Shown: positions 8,357 to 17,857 of the stretch, in pieces
Position numbering within the stretch: position 1 is the stretch's first letter
How the letters are laid out: the number at the start of each line of letters is the position of its first letter
Source of the DNA: Cellvibrio mixtus subsp. mixtus J3-8
GTDB lineage: Bacteria > Pseudomonadota > Gammaproteobacteria > Pseudomonadales > Cellvibrionaceae
Direction of reading: 5' to 3'
Assembly (NCBI RefSeq): GCF_000766945.1
Contig: NZ_ALBT01000032.1
Span: forward strand, 248,001 to 312,000
Length of the DNA: 64,000 bases
Position numbers and translations under genes: made by a program
Notes under the pieces: model-generated
What the model was told of the DNA's origin: nothing
Seen by the model: the letters and a program-made list of their open reading frames with translations, nothing else
Databases searched by the model: none

Positions 8357-10714
8357 ATGAGGGTGGGTGGTTTTGGGTTGGGTTTGAATAAACTGTTTTT
8401 TAGCAAGCTTTTTAAAAGACGTTTACTCGCAGGTTATGGTTCAGGTTGTAATTTTCTGGCAGCAGCAACCTTGGTTGTTGCTGTGTCCAACAACCTTGCT
8501 GCTGAAGAGATTGCCATTCCACGCATTCAACATTCAGTGAACATAGATGCAGAGTTAACTGAACCCGAATGGCAAGCAGCAAAAAAAGTGGATTTGTTAT
8601 TCGATACCTGGCCCGCTGAAAATAATCCCGCACCGGTAACAACCACGGCTTATGTGATGGAAAATGGCGATTATTTTTATATCGCCTTCCGCGCCAGGGA
8701 TACGGATCCCGATGCAATCCGCGCGTATTATCGCGACCGCGATAAAATTTGGGATGATGATACCGTAGGCATCAAGATTGATACCTACGGTGATCACAAA
8801 CTTGCCTATCAATTTTATGTAAATCCATTTGGTGTTCAAGCCGATGGCATTGCCGATGAAACCAGCAAGCAGGAAGATGATACTGATCTGGCCTGGGACG
8901 GAATTTGGCACAGTGCAGGTAAATTAACGGAAGAGGGCTATCAGGTAGAGATTGCCATTCCCCTGCAAATTCTGAATTTCAATGACCGTTTAATACAGCA
9001 ACAATGGAAAATTGAATTGCTGCGTTTTTATCCGCGCGATGTGCGCCATCGCCTGTCGAACAATAAGCTGGAGCGCGCCAATCCCTGCTGGATTTGCCAA
9101 TTGCAAGCGTCATATGGATTTTCCGGTGTGAAGGAAGGAAAACATTTTACGCTGGTGCCGAGCCTGGTTGCGGGCACCGATGAGCAGCGTAAATTGCGCC
9201 CGCATGACAACGGCCCCTGGCAGCGCCAAAGCGATATTGAACCGGGGTTGGATGTGAAGTGGGGAATCACCCCTGATATCAATTTGAATGCGACCTTGAA
9301 TCCTGATTTCTCGCAAGTGGAAGCCGATGAAGCGCAAGTATCAGTGAATGATCCATTCACGTTGCTACTGCCCGAAAAGCGCAGCTTCTTTCTCGATAAT
9401 GCCGATTATTTTTCATCGCCGCTGGATTTGGTTTATACGCGTAATGTGAACTCACCGGACGCCGGCGCGAAATTAACGGGCCGCCACAATCGCCATGCGT
9501 TTGCTTTTTTTGCGACGGATGATAACAGCACGCAATTTATTGTTCCCGGTAATATCAGTTCGACCGTTGCGCAACTGGATCGCGAAAGCAACAACGCGGT
9601 GTGGCGTTATCGATACGATCCCACCGCGACCTTATCAATCGGTGCCTTGGGCACTGCGCGTGAAGCGGAGGATTATCACAACCGGGTCCAGGGTATCGAT
9701 GTGAAATACCAACCCAACGACCAGGATGAATGGGTAGCGCAATGGCTATACAGCAATAGCCAGTATCCGCGGACTTTGGCAGGCCAATTGCGCGATGAAT
9801 CGGCATTGCGGGTAAACGCCGAACCGTTTAGTAGTCACGCCGGTTATTTTTCCTATTTACGCGAAACGCGCCACTGGATGTGGAATAGTCGCTATCAACG
9901 TATGGGCGAGGATTTTCGTGCGGACCTGGGTTATATTCCGCAGACCGATTATTACAAGCAAACCCACGCCACGAGTTACCAATGGTTTTCCGATTCGCAT
10001 GGGTGGAATCGCATCAAACTCTGGAGCGATTGGGATACTACCCACAACGAGCGCCATGAGTTTCTGGAAAGAGAATGGGAAGTGGAACTGGAGATGTGGG
10101 GGCCGCAACAATCTTATCTGAAGTTACGGCCAATATATCGCGAGCGTGTTGGTGCTCGCCATGATAAAACCACACTGGCAATTACCGGCAACACGGACGA
10201 ATTTACAGAAGTATTATTGGAAAGTGAAATCGAAGCCCAACCCTGGTCCGGTGTTTATGTAGGGCTGGAAACAGAGCATGGCAGAAAGCTCGATTTTCGC
10301 AATAACCGTATGGGGCACGGGCTTGAACTTGAGCCGGAAGTGCGCTGGAATTTGAATGAACATTTCCTGTTAAACCTGCGCCATACTTATCGCACCCTGG
10401 ATGCCGACGGCGCTGAAGTGTTTACTGCGAATATGACCGACCTGCGGTTGAGCTATCAATTCTCGGTTCGTAGTTTTGTGCGGCTTGCGCTGATTTATTC
10501 CGATATCGAACATAATCCGGATAATAATTTCATCGCAGTTAAACCCAAAAAACGCGAGTTAGGTTCGCAATTGTTATATTCCTACAAGATAAATCCGCAA
10601 ACCTTGATTTACGCCGGCTACAGTGATGCGGCGCTCAGCGACGATCAGATCGATGAACTGGATCTCTACCAACGCTCGGTATTTTTGAAATTGAGTTATG
10701 CGTGGATGCTGTAG
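8357..10714 (+). CDS. DUF5916 outer-membrane protein with CBM9-like N-terminal domain
   Basis: This is a 785-residue exported protein. The N-terminus is basic with a hydrophobic stretch ending near NNLAAEE (about residue 50). Residues of about 55-245 form a CBM9-like (family 9 carbohydrate-binding-like) beta-sandwich: IDAELTEPEWQAA, VMENGDYFYIAFRARD and a WDDDTVGIKIDTYGDHKLAYQFYVNPFG core. The rest is the DUF5916 region with its hallmark NPDFSQVEADEAQVSVNDPF...LLPEKRSFFL and many amphipathic strands, consistent with a beta-barrel. A CWIC pair (Cys244, Cys247) precedes the barrel; a CxxC there is unusual for an outer-membrane protein and suggests a disulfide or a metal site. The start has AAAGGA with an 8-nt spacer. 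The substrate is unknown. Confidence 0.85.
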   Translation: MRVGGFGLGLNKLFFSKLFKRRLLAGYGSGCNFLAAATLVVAVSNNLAAEEIAIPRIQHSVNIDAELTEPEWQAAKKVDLLFDTWPAENNPAPVTTTAYVMENGDYFYIAFRARDTDPDAIRAYYRDRDKIWDDDTVGIKIDTYGDHKLAYQFYVNPFGVQADGIADETSKQEDDTDLAWDGIWHSAGKLTEEGYQVEIAIPLQILNFNDRLIQQQWKIELLRFYPRDVRHRLSNNKLERANPCWICQLQASYGFSGVKEGKHFTLVPSLVAGTDEQRKLRPHDNGPWQRQSDIEPGLDVKWGITPDINLNATLNPDFSQVEADEAQVSVNDPFTLLLPEKRSFFLDNADYFSSPLDLVYTRNVNSPDAGAKLTGRHNRHAFAFFATDDNSTQFIVPGNISSTVAQLDRESNNAVWRYRYDPTATLSIGALGTAREAEDYHNRVQGIDVKYQPNDQDEWVAQWLYSNSQYPRTLAGQLRDESALRVNAEPFSSHAGYFSYLRETRHWMWNSRYQRMGEDFRADLGYIPQTDYYKQTHATSYQWFSDSHGWNRIKLWSDWDTTHNERHEFLEREWEVELEMWGPQQSYLKLRPIYRERVGARHDKTTLAITGNTDEFTEVLLESEIEAQPWSGVYVGLETEHGRKLDFRNNRMGHGLELEPEVRWNLNEHFLLNLRHTYRTLDADGAEVFTANMTDLRLSYQFSVRSFVRLALIYSDIEHNPDNNFIAVKPKKRELGSQLLYSYKINPQTLIYAGYSDAALSDDQIDELDLYQRSVFLKLSYAWML

Positions 10715-10784
10715 TGATTGCGCAGGTGGGAATTGCAGATTGTGGGTGAACTCGCGAATCCCAACGATTTCATACAGAAAAAAA

Positions 10785-11837
10785 TCAACCAGTTTGAAAA
10801 ATATGATCAACCAACCGAAACGACCCCGCATCCGCATCCATTTCAACTATCCCGCCAATCGGCACAATAAATTGCTGCCGTATATGGCCAATCATCGCGC
10901 CGCGATAGGCGGGAATATTTAGCGGCTTGATATGGTCGTTAAAAATTTCTTCGAGTGTTAACCAACCATAACCGCCATTGGGCCGGCAATCGACGCAGGC
11001 GCCGAAAATAAAACCGGCGATTTTGTTCAATGCACCCATTAATTTTAATGTGCTGAGCATTCGGTCAATGCGATAGGGAGCTTCTTCCACATCTTCCAGA
11101 AAAAGAATTTTGCCGGTGAAGTCCGGTAAGTAAGGTGAGCCTGCCAGCGCGGTAAATACGGTGAGGTTGCCGCCGATTAATTCGCCGCGTACTTTTCCGC
11201 TACGAATCGTGGCAGTACGGTTTTGGCGTTGTACCAAATCATCTTCATGGCTGCGCAAATTTTCATAGTGCATTAATTCGCGCAGGAAAAAGAGTCGCTG
11301 GAATTGATCGGCATTAAATGGATTCCAGCTGCCAGTTGCATTGGGACCATGAAAGGTGATCAAACCTGTTTGTGCATAAATGGCGTTATGTAATGCAGTG
11401 ATATCCGAGAAGCCCAACAATGCTTTGGGATTGTTGCGAATAGTTTGATAATTCAGCAAGGGCAACACGCGCGCTGCACCGGAACCGCCGCCAAGGCAAA
11501 TAACGGCTTTGATTGCTTTATCCGCAAATGCGTCATTGATATCACTCGCGCGTTCACTATCCGTTCCTGCTAAATGGCCACGACGCGAATTTAAATGTTT
11601 CCCCAATTTCACGTTGAAACCGAAGGCTTCCAGCGCTTCCTTTCCAATGTGTACTTCCAGGCTATCGTCAATTGCTTTGGATGGACATACCAACGCAACT
11701 GTATCGCCTTTGTTTAATGGTATTGGCAGGATTCGCTTTGGATTGGTTATGGAAGTGGCTTTAGCACTGGAAGAGGTTGTTAATGATAGAAGGGCAGTGC
11801 TTGCGATTGCTGTTTTAATAAATTGGCGCTTATCCAT
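10785..11837 (-). CDS. LD-carboxypeptidase-like peptidase, family S66
   Basis: I chose the ATG at 11837, giving 350 residues with an export signal (MDKRQFIKTAIASTALLSL; KRQFIK is Tat-like with Lys for the first Arg). The S66 fold (LdcA/MccF) is shown by GDTVALVCPSKAI near 44-56, ICLGGGSGAARVLPLL near 113-128, the nucleophile motif GFSDIT (Ser144), LFLEDVEEAPYRIDRML (Glu248) and GHI (His318). All three catalytic residues are present. Family members cleave the L,D bond of the murein tetrapeptide or amide bonds of microcin C-like substrates. Export suggests action on periplasmic peptides. It converges on the DUF5916 gene with a 70-bp gap and no clear terminator. Confidence 0.87.
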   Translation of the reverse strand: MDKRQFIKTAIASTALLSLTTSSSAKATSITNPKRILPIPLNKGDTVALVCPSKAIDDSLEVHIGKEALEAFGFNVKLGKHLNSRRGHLAGTDSERASDINDAFADKAIKAVICLGGGSGAARVLPLLNYQTIRNNPKALLGFSDITALHNAIYAQTGLITFHGPNATGSWNPFNADQFQRLFFLRELMHYENLRSHEDDLVQRQNRTATIRSGKVRGELIGGNLTVFTALAGSPYLPDFTGKILFLEDVEEAPYRIDRMLSTLKLMGALNKIAGFIFGACVDCRPNGGYGWLTLEEIFNDHIKPLNIPAYRGAMIGHIRQQFIVPIGGIVEMDADAGSFRLVDHIFQTG

Positions 11838-11968
11838 AAGGGAGACTCTCTCAGGAAAATTGACGATCATGTAAGTTATGAGCGGAGGCTATATTATCTT
11901 GTAATTTGTGTGCTCCAGTAATTTGAGTGGCGATCCAATTGGATCACCACGGGAATTCACAACAGTTT

Positions 11969-12589
11969 TTAGTAATCTTCAGGTTTTATATCGCCACAAT
12001 TACTGGATAGCCATGACCCGGTTTGTTCAGTCTCATATTTTTGTGTTGAGCCTTCGGTCTTGGTAACAAAATGCGATTTGCCTCTGTATTGGGTGGGTGA
12101 CACAAATTCAATTTCACCTTCGCCAGTAGCACTTTGTTGTCCGGTACAGGTGTAAGTAGTTTTGAATTTTGTTTTGCTGATTTGTGTGATGGTTGGTGTG
12201 CATTCATCGCCAGTTTCGGGCACGTAACCTTTATCGATTTGCGCCTGGGTAACACATTGTTTGACGATAGTGCCATCTTTGCTGATTTGCACTTTATTGT
12301 TCTGCATGCTTACGCCTTGATCAGAAAATTTCATGCCCTGTTGGGCCATCATATCTTCCATCATTTTGCGTTGCTCAGGTGGCAAGCCCGCCATTTGTTT
12401 CTTCACTTCTTCCATTGCTTGTTGCATTTGCTCGGTTTGCGCCGCGAGACCATTGCCGCCGATTAATTTAATGCGGTGTTCCCATAAACCGGGTTTCATA
12501 TCGACTTTTAATGTATCCGCGTGCAACGGTAGTGATGTGCTTATTGCCAGTAAACCCATTAATGATATTAAGCCTGTGCTTTTGATCAT
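11969..12589 (-). CDS. DUF3617 periplasmic protein
   Basis: The start is the ATG at 12589 (AAGGA, 8-nt spacer), giving 206 residues. A longer frame to 12781 would put the signal peptide in the middle of the protein. The signal is MIKSTGLISLMGLLAISTS with cleavage near LHADT. The mature part begins VDMKPGLWEHRI, the DUF3617 hallmark, followed by a Met/Gln-rich helical insert (EQMQQAMEEVKKQMAGLPPEQRKMMEDMM). Three cysteines follow, in VKQCVTQAQ, DECTPT and TYTCTG, with a fourth near the C-terminus (SSNCGD), probably two disulfides. The function is unknown. Confidence 0.85.
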   Translation of the reverse strand: MIKSTGLISLMGLLAISTSLPLHADTLKVDMKPGLWEHRIKLIGGNGLAAQTEQMQQAMEEVKKQMAGLPPEQRKMMEDMMAQQGMKFSDQGVSMQNNKVQISKDGTIVKQCVTQAQIDKGYVPETGDECTPTITQISKTKFKTTYTCTGQQSATGEGEIEFVSPTQYRGKSHFVTKTEGSTQKYETEQTGSWLSSNCGDIKPEDY

Positions 12590-12737
12590 GGTGTTGTTCC
12601 TTTCTGGTAAAACATTTTCTGGATTATCACTATCAAACTTTCTGATAGCAGTTTCTAAAATAGCAGGGCGGTTCTTGATGCAGGGTAAATCCTGATAGTG
12701 AGACTCTTCCCGGTTGTGGTGGTTCAGGATTTTCATT

Positions 12738-12766
12738 TTCACTCCCTGATGTGAACAGGGAGTGAA
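12738..12766 (-). terminator. Stem-loop after the AraC gene
   Basis: An 11-bp perfect stem (TTCACTCCCTG at 12738-12748 with 12756-12766) and 7-nt loop lie just downstream of the AraC gene. The following minus-strand sequence is A-rich with only short T runs, so termination is likely but not certain. Confidence 0.5.
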
Positions 12767-12807
12767 TGCGATCGTGCGCATTGTTAATTGGATATGTTTG
12801 ACGGGCG

Positions 12808-13740
12808 TTAAACCGATTCCATGTGTCGCTCTTCACTCGGCGGGTGGCCGATAATGCGTTTGAATGCCCGGCTGAATGCTGCTTCCGAATCATAACCCAG
12901 GCGATTTGCCGCTACCGCAATGCGCATACCATCCTGCGCAATCCAGTGGCGAGCCTGGAACATTTTCACGCGCGCAACATATTTGGCCGGCGATTCACCG
13001 AGGGTGCGGGTGAACTTATCGGTAAAACTTGAACGCGATGCGCCCATCACGGCGGCGAGGCTGGCGACAGTCCAATCCTGTTCCGGTTGGGTGTGGATTG
13101 CAGCCAATACTTTGCCAATTTGCGGGCAGCGCACGGCGGCAATCCAGCCATCGGAGTTACTGCACGCGCACTCGACCCAGGCGCGGATAATACTTGCGGC
13201 CAACACATCGGCAAGGCGCGCGAGTATGCCGCAGGCGCCGATGCGCGCGAGGGTAATTTCGCGCTCCATCGACTCCAGCAGTATGGGGACCGATGGATCG
13301 CGTGTAGCGAGATCGCCAGCGCGCATCATGTCCGGCATCATCGCGACCAACGGATGAAGTGGGTCGAGGTTAAAGCGCATGGCGCCGCAAAACATCACAT
13401 CCGGTTGTTTGTCACCTTCGGCCAGGTCACCATTCACCAGATAAATATTTTCCGTTACCGCGCGACGGGCGAGGGAATCTATATCAATGGCAGGCACGTC
13501 GGGCGAGCTTGCCAATATGTGAAAACTGCCACGCGGAAAAAGTACAGCATCGCCCGGATTTAACTGCACCCAATCCGTTGTTCGCGTGCGAACCCAACAA
13601 CCCCCTTGCGCCACAAAGTGGAAGCGCGCCATTTTTTGTGCGGGGAAGGCGACAGCCCATGGCGGGTTTAGCAGGCAACGGCCATATTCCACACCGTCAA
13701 GGCGCAGGCCAAGCAGGATTTCTGTCAATGTATCGCGCAT
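12808..13740 (-). CDS. AraC-family transcriptional regulator (cupin-type sensor)
   Basis: This is a 310-residue cytoplasmic regulator. Residues of about 10-200 resemble the cupin_6-type sensor found with MFS exporters (RFHFVAQGGCWVR, LNPGDAVLFPRG). Residues of about 210-305 carry the double helix-turn-helix: WTVASLAAVMGASRSSFTDKFTRTLGESPAKYVARVKM and VAANRLGYDSEAAFSRAFKRIIGHPP. It is divergent from the MFS gene across a 130-bp gap, the usual layout for a regulator controlling the exporter and the reductase behind it. Confidence 0.92.
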   Translation of the reverse strand: MRDTLTEILLGLRLDGVEYGRCLLNPPWAVAFPAQKMARFHFVAQGGCWVRTRTTDWVQLNPGDAVLFPRGSFHILASSPDVPAIDIDSLARRAVTENIYLVNGDLAEGDKQPDVMFCGAMRFNLDPLHPLVAMMPDMMRAGDLATRDPSVPILLESMEREITLARIGACGILARLADVLAASIIRAWVECACSNSDGWIAAVRCPQIGKVLAAIHTQPEQDWTVASLAAVMGASRSSFTDKFTRTLGESPAKYVARVKMFQARHWIAQDGMRIAVAANRLGYDSEAAFSRAFKRIIGHPPSEERHMESV

Positions 13741-13870
13741 AGGTGCTACTCACTTTGGACAAACAGTCATGCCTTTTGGATTTTATATCATAGAAAAGCC
13801 AAAATTCTAACCCTACACTGCGACTACATTTTCGAGTTTTTTCCAGTTATCCCGTTATGTAGGACCGCCC
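13741..13870. promoter_or_regulatory. Divergent promoter region, AraC regulator / MFS exporter
   Basis: This 130-bp gap between divergent start codons must hold both promoters and probably the AraC sites. I could not assign -35/-10 boxes with confidence. Confidence 0.5.
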
Positions 13871-15088
13871 ATGAACGATACCACTTGCCCAGACAATTCC
13901 GCTCTACTACCACCCCTCGCATCTTCCGCTAGTTCATCTGCTAACTGGGCGGGAATTATCAGCCTGGCGCTGGGTGTGTTTGGCCTGGTAACCGCTGAAT
14001 TTTTGCCCGCCAGCTTATTGACAGCGATGGCCGCAGACCTTGGCATTTCCGCTGGTGCTGCCGGCCAGGCTGTTACCGCAACGGCGTTGGTTGGTGCGAT
14101 TGCGGCACCGACCATTCCCGTTATTACCCGCAATCTGGATCGCAAACTGGTGTTGCTATTCCTGTCACTATTGCTAGTCATTTCCAACGTGCTCGCCGCT
14201 ACCGCAGAAAATTTTGCCGTATTGCTTGTATCGCGTGTTTTGTTGGGCATTGCCCTCGGCGGTTTTTGGTCGATGTCAGCGGCGTTGGCAATGCGCCTGG
14301 TACCGGACAATTTATTTGCGCGGGCGATGTCGGTAATTCTGACCGGCGTTTCTGTGGCAACGGTGTGCGCTGCACCATTGGGCGCTTATATCGGTGATTT
14401 GTGGGGATGGCGCAGCGCCTTTATCGTTGCCGGTGGTTTGAGTTTGGTAACGATCATTGCGCAATTTTTTGCGATCCCTGCGTTGCCGCCCAAAGATAAT
14501 CCAAACTTGCGCACATTGTTTGAATTACTGGGCCGCACCCATGTGCGTGTTGCATTGTTCGCTGTATTGTTAGTGATCTCCGGTCATTTTGCGGGCTTCA
14601 CTTACATTCGTCCCTTATTGGAAGATGTAACGCATTTGCCTGTTAGTGCGATTTCCGCAATTTTGTTGGGTTATGGGATTGGTGGATTCTTCGGTAATTT
14701 TGCCGGCGCACTTATCGCTGAACGCAGCGAACGTTTTGCGATTGCCAGCGGTGGTGCATTGATCGCAATACTCGCGCTGACATTAATTATCGGTGGGAAT
14801 AATGCGAGTGTAGCAGCGTTTTCTATCGCACTATGGGGATTTGCATTTGGCGCGTTTCCGATTGGTTTCCAGACATGGATTGTGCGCGCCGCGCCGGATC
14901 AGGCAGAAGGAGCAGGTGGTTTATTAGTGGCTGCATTTCAAATTGCAATTGCCAGTGGCGCAATTGGTGGGGGATTATTGGTTGATTATATCGGCGCGTT
15001 AGGCGGACCTGTTTTCGCACTGATTGCAATTAGTGTTGGCACCCTTGTGGTATTGGTTTTTGGCCCGCGTAAAACACATTCTGTTTAA
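13871..15088 (+). CDS. MFS transporter, DHA1 family efflux pump
   Basis: The 405-residue protein has about twelve hydrophobic helices and the MFS motif-A-like loop after helix 2 (TRNLDRKLVLL). Motif B/C-like segments follow (SRVLLGIALGGFWSMSAALAMRLVP, GAYIGDLWGWRSAFIVAGGL). The helix pattern resembles NepI/AraJ-type drug or metabolite exporters. It is the first gene of a pair with the CurA-like reductase 49 nt downstream and is likely controlled by the divergent AraC regulator. The substrate is not identifiable. Confidence 0.9.
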   Translation: MNDTTCPDNSALLPPLASSASSSANWAGIISLALGVFGLVTAEFLPASLLTAMAADLGISAGAAGQAVTATALVGAIAAPTIPVITRNLDRKLVLLFLSLLLVISNVLAATAENFAVLLVSRVLLGIALGGFWSMSAALAMRLVPDNLFARAMSVILTGVSVATVCAAPLGAYIGDLWGWRSAFIVAGGLSLVTIIAQFFAIPALPPKDNPNLRTLFELLGRTHVRVALFAVLLVISGHFAGFTYIRPLLEDVTHLPVSAISAILLGYGIGGFFGNFAGALIAERSERFAIASGGALIAILALTLIIGGNNASVAAFSIALWGFAFGAFPIGFQTWIVRAAPDQAEGAGGLLVAAFQIAIASGAIGGGLLVDYIGALGGPVFALIAISVGTLVVLVFGPRKTHSV

Positions 15089-15137
15089 TTGTTTTCAATA
15101 CAAATTCTGTAGGGACACACTAAAAAGGAAAAATATT

Positions 15138-16172
15138 ATGCAAACCGAAAAACGTAATCGCCAAATTATTTTGGCAGCGCGCCCACAAGGTTTACCGGTA
15201 TTGGAAAATTTCCGTATGGATGAAAAACCGGTTCCAACGCCTGATGAAGGTCAGGTGTTATTGCGTACACTCTATCTCTCGCTCGATCCTTACATGCGTA
15301 ATTTAATGGATGAGATTGGCCCTGGTTACGCACCGTCAATTAATCTGAATGAGCACATGGTTGGCGGTACGGTGAACCAGGTGGTGGTGTCGCGCAATGG
15401 AAAATTCCACGCGGGTGAATTAGTGCTGGGCAATGCCGGTTGGCAGGATTATGCATTATCTGATGGCGGTGATTTGCAAAAACTGGGTGATATGGCCGAG
15501 CCTTCACTCGCACTGGGTGGTTTGGGAATGCCGGGTTTTACTGCGTATGTCGGTTTGCTGGATATCGGTAAGCCTAACGCGGGTGAAACATTGGTTGTTG
15601 CTGCCGCGACCGGTGCGGTCGGTGCAGTGGTGGGGCAAATCGCAAAGCTCAAAGGCTTGCGTGTTGTGGGGGTTGCCGGTGGTGCAGATAAATGTCGCTA
15701 CGCTGTTGAAGAATTGGGTTTTGATGCTTGTATTGATCGCCACCATCCGCAATTCGCCCGGGAACTTGTCGCTGCTTGCCCCGCTGGCATTGATATCTAT
15801 TTTGAAAATGTAGGCGGAGAAGTATTTGAAGCTGTATTGCCGTTATTGAATCTGAACGCGCGCATTCCGGTATGCGGTTTTATTTCCCATTACAATGATA
15901 AAACCTTGCCCGCTGGCCCCAATAAATTACCATTGCTGATGGCTGCAATATTGCAGAAGCGTGTCCATGTGGAAGGTTTTATTATTCTTGACCACTATGC
16001 AACTCGCTATGGGAGTTTCGTACGGGATATGCACGAGTGGATTCGCGCCGGGAAAATAAAACTGCGTGAAAATAAAATCCAGGGCCTGGAAAATGCACCA
16101 TCGGCTTTTATTGGTTTGTTACAAGGGAAAAATTTTGGCAAGTTATTGGTAGAGGTTGCCCGTCCCTTATAA
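15138..16172 (+). CDS. curA: NADPH-dependent zinc-free MDR oxidoreductase, CurA-like
   Basis: The ATG at 15138 follows AGGA; the open frame reaches back into the MFS gene but has no earlier ribosome site. The 344-residue protein belongs to the medium-chain reductases without zinc, close to E. coli CurA and the leukotriene B4 12-hydroxydehydrogenase/2-alkenal reductase group. Signs are LYLSLDPYMRNLMDE near 45-60, the nucleotide-binding AAATGAVGAVVGQIAKLKG near 155-173, and DIYFENVGGEVFEAVLPLLN near 220-240. It reduces activated double bonds (enones, alkenals) with NADPH. Together with the exporter it looks like a small detoxification operon. Confidence 0.9.
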   Translation: MQTEKRNRQIILAARPQGLPVLENFRMDEKPVPTPDEGQVLLRTLYLSLDPYMRNLMDEIGPGYAPSINLNEHMVGGTVNQVVVSRNGKFHAGELVLGNAGWQDYALSDGGDLQKLGDMAEPSLALGGLGMPGFTAYVGLLDIGKPNAGETLVVAAATGAVGAVVGQIAKLKGLRVVGVAGGADKCRYAVEELGFDACIDRHHPQFARELVAACPAGIDIYFENVGGEVFEAVLPLLNLNARIPVCGFISHYNDKTLPAGPNKLPLLMAAILQKRVHVEGFIILDHYATRYGSFVRDMHEWIRAGKIKLRENKIQGLENAPSAFIGLLQGKNFGKLLVEVARPL

Positions 16173-16177
16173 AAAGC

Positions 16178-16203
16178 ACTGGCGAAGTAACAACTCCGCC
16201 AGT
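16178..16203. terminator. Weak hairpin between convergent genes
   Basis: A 7-bp stem (ACTGGCG with CGCCAGT) and 12-nt loop lie in the 80-bp gap between the reductase and the minus-strand cytochrome gene. There is no T tract, so its role as a terminator is tentative. Confidence 0.35.
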
Positions 16204-16252
16204 TAATAATTAACTAATACCCAAAACGGTTAACCGAAAAAAAACGGATTGA

Positions 16253-17857
16253 TTAGCCGGAACGTTTGGGTAGGTTAACCGGTTGTACACCAACCCCTTT
16301 GGTTTGCAAATAGTTTTCCAGATCAATTTTACGTGCAGGTAAAAATTGATTGATAAGCGCAGGTGATAACGGGTATTCACCGTTCAGCAAATATTCGCTA
16401 ATGTGGTTAAAACCATGGGAATTCGGCCAGCTAACACCAGTTCCCAAGGCGTTGGCATTATTAAGGCCAAACGCGGATGGATTATGGCATCCGGCGCAAC
16501 TCATTGCAGTGGCACGTTTAGTGATTTGGAGCGGGGTTAGGGTACTACCCAGTTGTATTAATTTGGTGTTGATAGTGGTAGAAAAAATACCACCAGGTAC
16601 AAAGTTGACTGGCGATGAATAATCGCTTTCTGCGATTGCTCCACTGGCATGGCTTTGCGGTAAATTATGCGTGTCGCTTACAATTTTCAAACTGAATTGA
16701 TTCACATCGCCGGTCAAGGTTTGCAGGTTGTTCACAAAATCATTTTTAAATGCAATGGCACGGCTATCTGCGTTTCCATCCTGGAAAAATAAACTGTTTG
16801 GATTGTTTTTTACACTGACAACTTGCAACGTATTTTTTCCATTTTCTACCGCAGTTTTATACTCCTTCAAATTCCAGGTGCTGGAACCAAGGAATTGGTT
16901 GGTGCGGATTTGGCCGCTGCCCTGTGCAAAATTCCGATAATCAATTGGAGCGCGAATACCAAAGTCCGGAATACCTTTGAAGTAAAAAATATTCAAAAAC
17001 TGCGCTACGCCCGCATTATTCGATGAACTGAGGCTGCGAAAAAATTCCTGTAGTGGATAACAGCCTGCCGCATTGCCCGGGAGCGGGTTTGGTAATACCG
17101 CATCAAGGCTGATAAAGTTTCTTCCACCGCTCGGGCGGCCAAAGACAATGCGATATTCGCCGCAATCCTGAAATGTTTCTTTATCGCGCAAATCAAAACG
17201 ATTCGCTAACGCAATAGGAATATAACCAGCAATATAGTTTGCTGCCTGGGTTGCTTGAATGCCTTCTTCAGGGCGGCATTCCACCGCAAAGTTATTTAAC
17301 GATCCGGAGCAGTTTGCAATGCCAGTTCCCGCAGACTGGCTCACCGGATTTTGCGCATCCCACATCCGGGCGAATAAGGTGGTTCCGTCAATGGGATCAG
17401 TTGGATTATTGGCTGTCATTTGTGCAGCTAATTGGTTCAATACACGTAACAGGCTGAAATCCTGTGCATTCAGGATTTCATGGTTATTTATGAAAATAGA
17501 TTTAGGTGTTTGAATGAAGGGCGTTGAATAACCGAATATGGCATTCATCTGCTTGACTTCGCCCCCGGGGCGGAGTTCACGAATAAAATATTTCGGTGTA
17601 ACGGTTTGCCTGCCAATAACGATAATATTCCCGGATGCTGTGTTCGCTGTGTGTATTACCCGGCTCACGCCGTTAATTTCTTCGGTAATCTCAATACTTC
17701 CAATGGCATTTGCCCACGAAAGCATAAAATTTCCCGACCTTTGTATACTGGGTAGCGTCATAAATGTTATCGCGTGGCTGAATGTGCTACTTAATAACAT
17801 GAAAACGAGGAATAACGATTTAATGGAGAAGTTTTTACTGATAGATGTATTACACAT
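16253..17857 (-). CDS. Exported mono-haem c-type protein of unknown function
   Basis: This is a 534-residue protein with a signal peptide (cleavage near TFSHA). A single haem-c site MSCAGCHNPSAFGL occurs near residue 450, close to the C-terminus. The N-terminal part carries an Ig-like segment, and the middle part has several cysteines (NCSGS, VECRPEEG, FQDCGEYR, AAGCYP). The family is seen as hypothetical proteins in gammaproteobacteria; I know no activity. It follows receptor 2 on the same strand after a strong terminator, so it probably has its own promoter. I found no sigma-54 match in the gap upstream. Confidence 0.8.
   Translation of the reverse strand: MCNTSISKNFSIKSLFLVFMLLSSTFSHAITFMTLPSIQRSGNFMLSWANAIGSIEITEEINGVSRVIHTANTASGNIIVIGRQTVTPKYFIRELRPGGEVKQMNAIFGYSTPFIQTPKSIFINNHEILNAQDFSLLRVLNQLAAQMTANNPTDPIDGTTLFARMWDAQNPVSQSAGTGIANCSGSLNNFAVECRPEEGIQATQAANYIAGYIPIALANRFDLRDKETFQDCGEYRIVFGRPSGGRNFISLDAVLPNPLPGNAAGCYPLQEFFRSLSSSNNAGVAQFLNIFYFKGIPDFGIRAPIDYRNFAQGSGQIRTNQFLGSSTWNLKEYKTAVENGKNTLQVVSVKNNPNSLFFQDGNADSRAIAFKNDFVNNLQTLTGDVNQFSLKIVSDTHNLPQSHASGAIAESDYSSPVNFVPGGIFSTTINTKLIQLGSTLTPLQITKRATAMSCAGCHNPSAFGLNNANALGTGVSWPNSHGFNHISEYLLNGEYPLSPALINQFLPARKIDLENYLQTKGVGVQPVNLPKRSG

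Noticed and set aside
13087-13563. 158-codon plus-strand frame inside the AraC regulator gene
   Set aside because: It is antisense to a well-supported AraC gene and lacks any family signature; its length reflects the higher GC of that gene.
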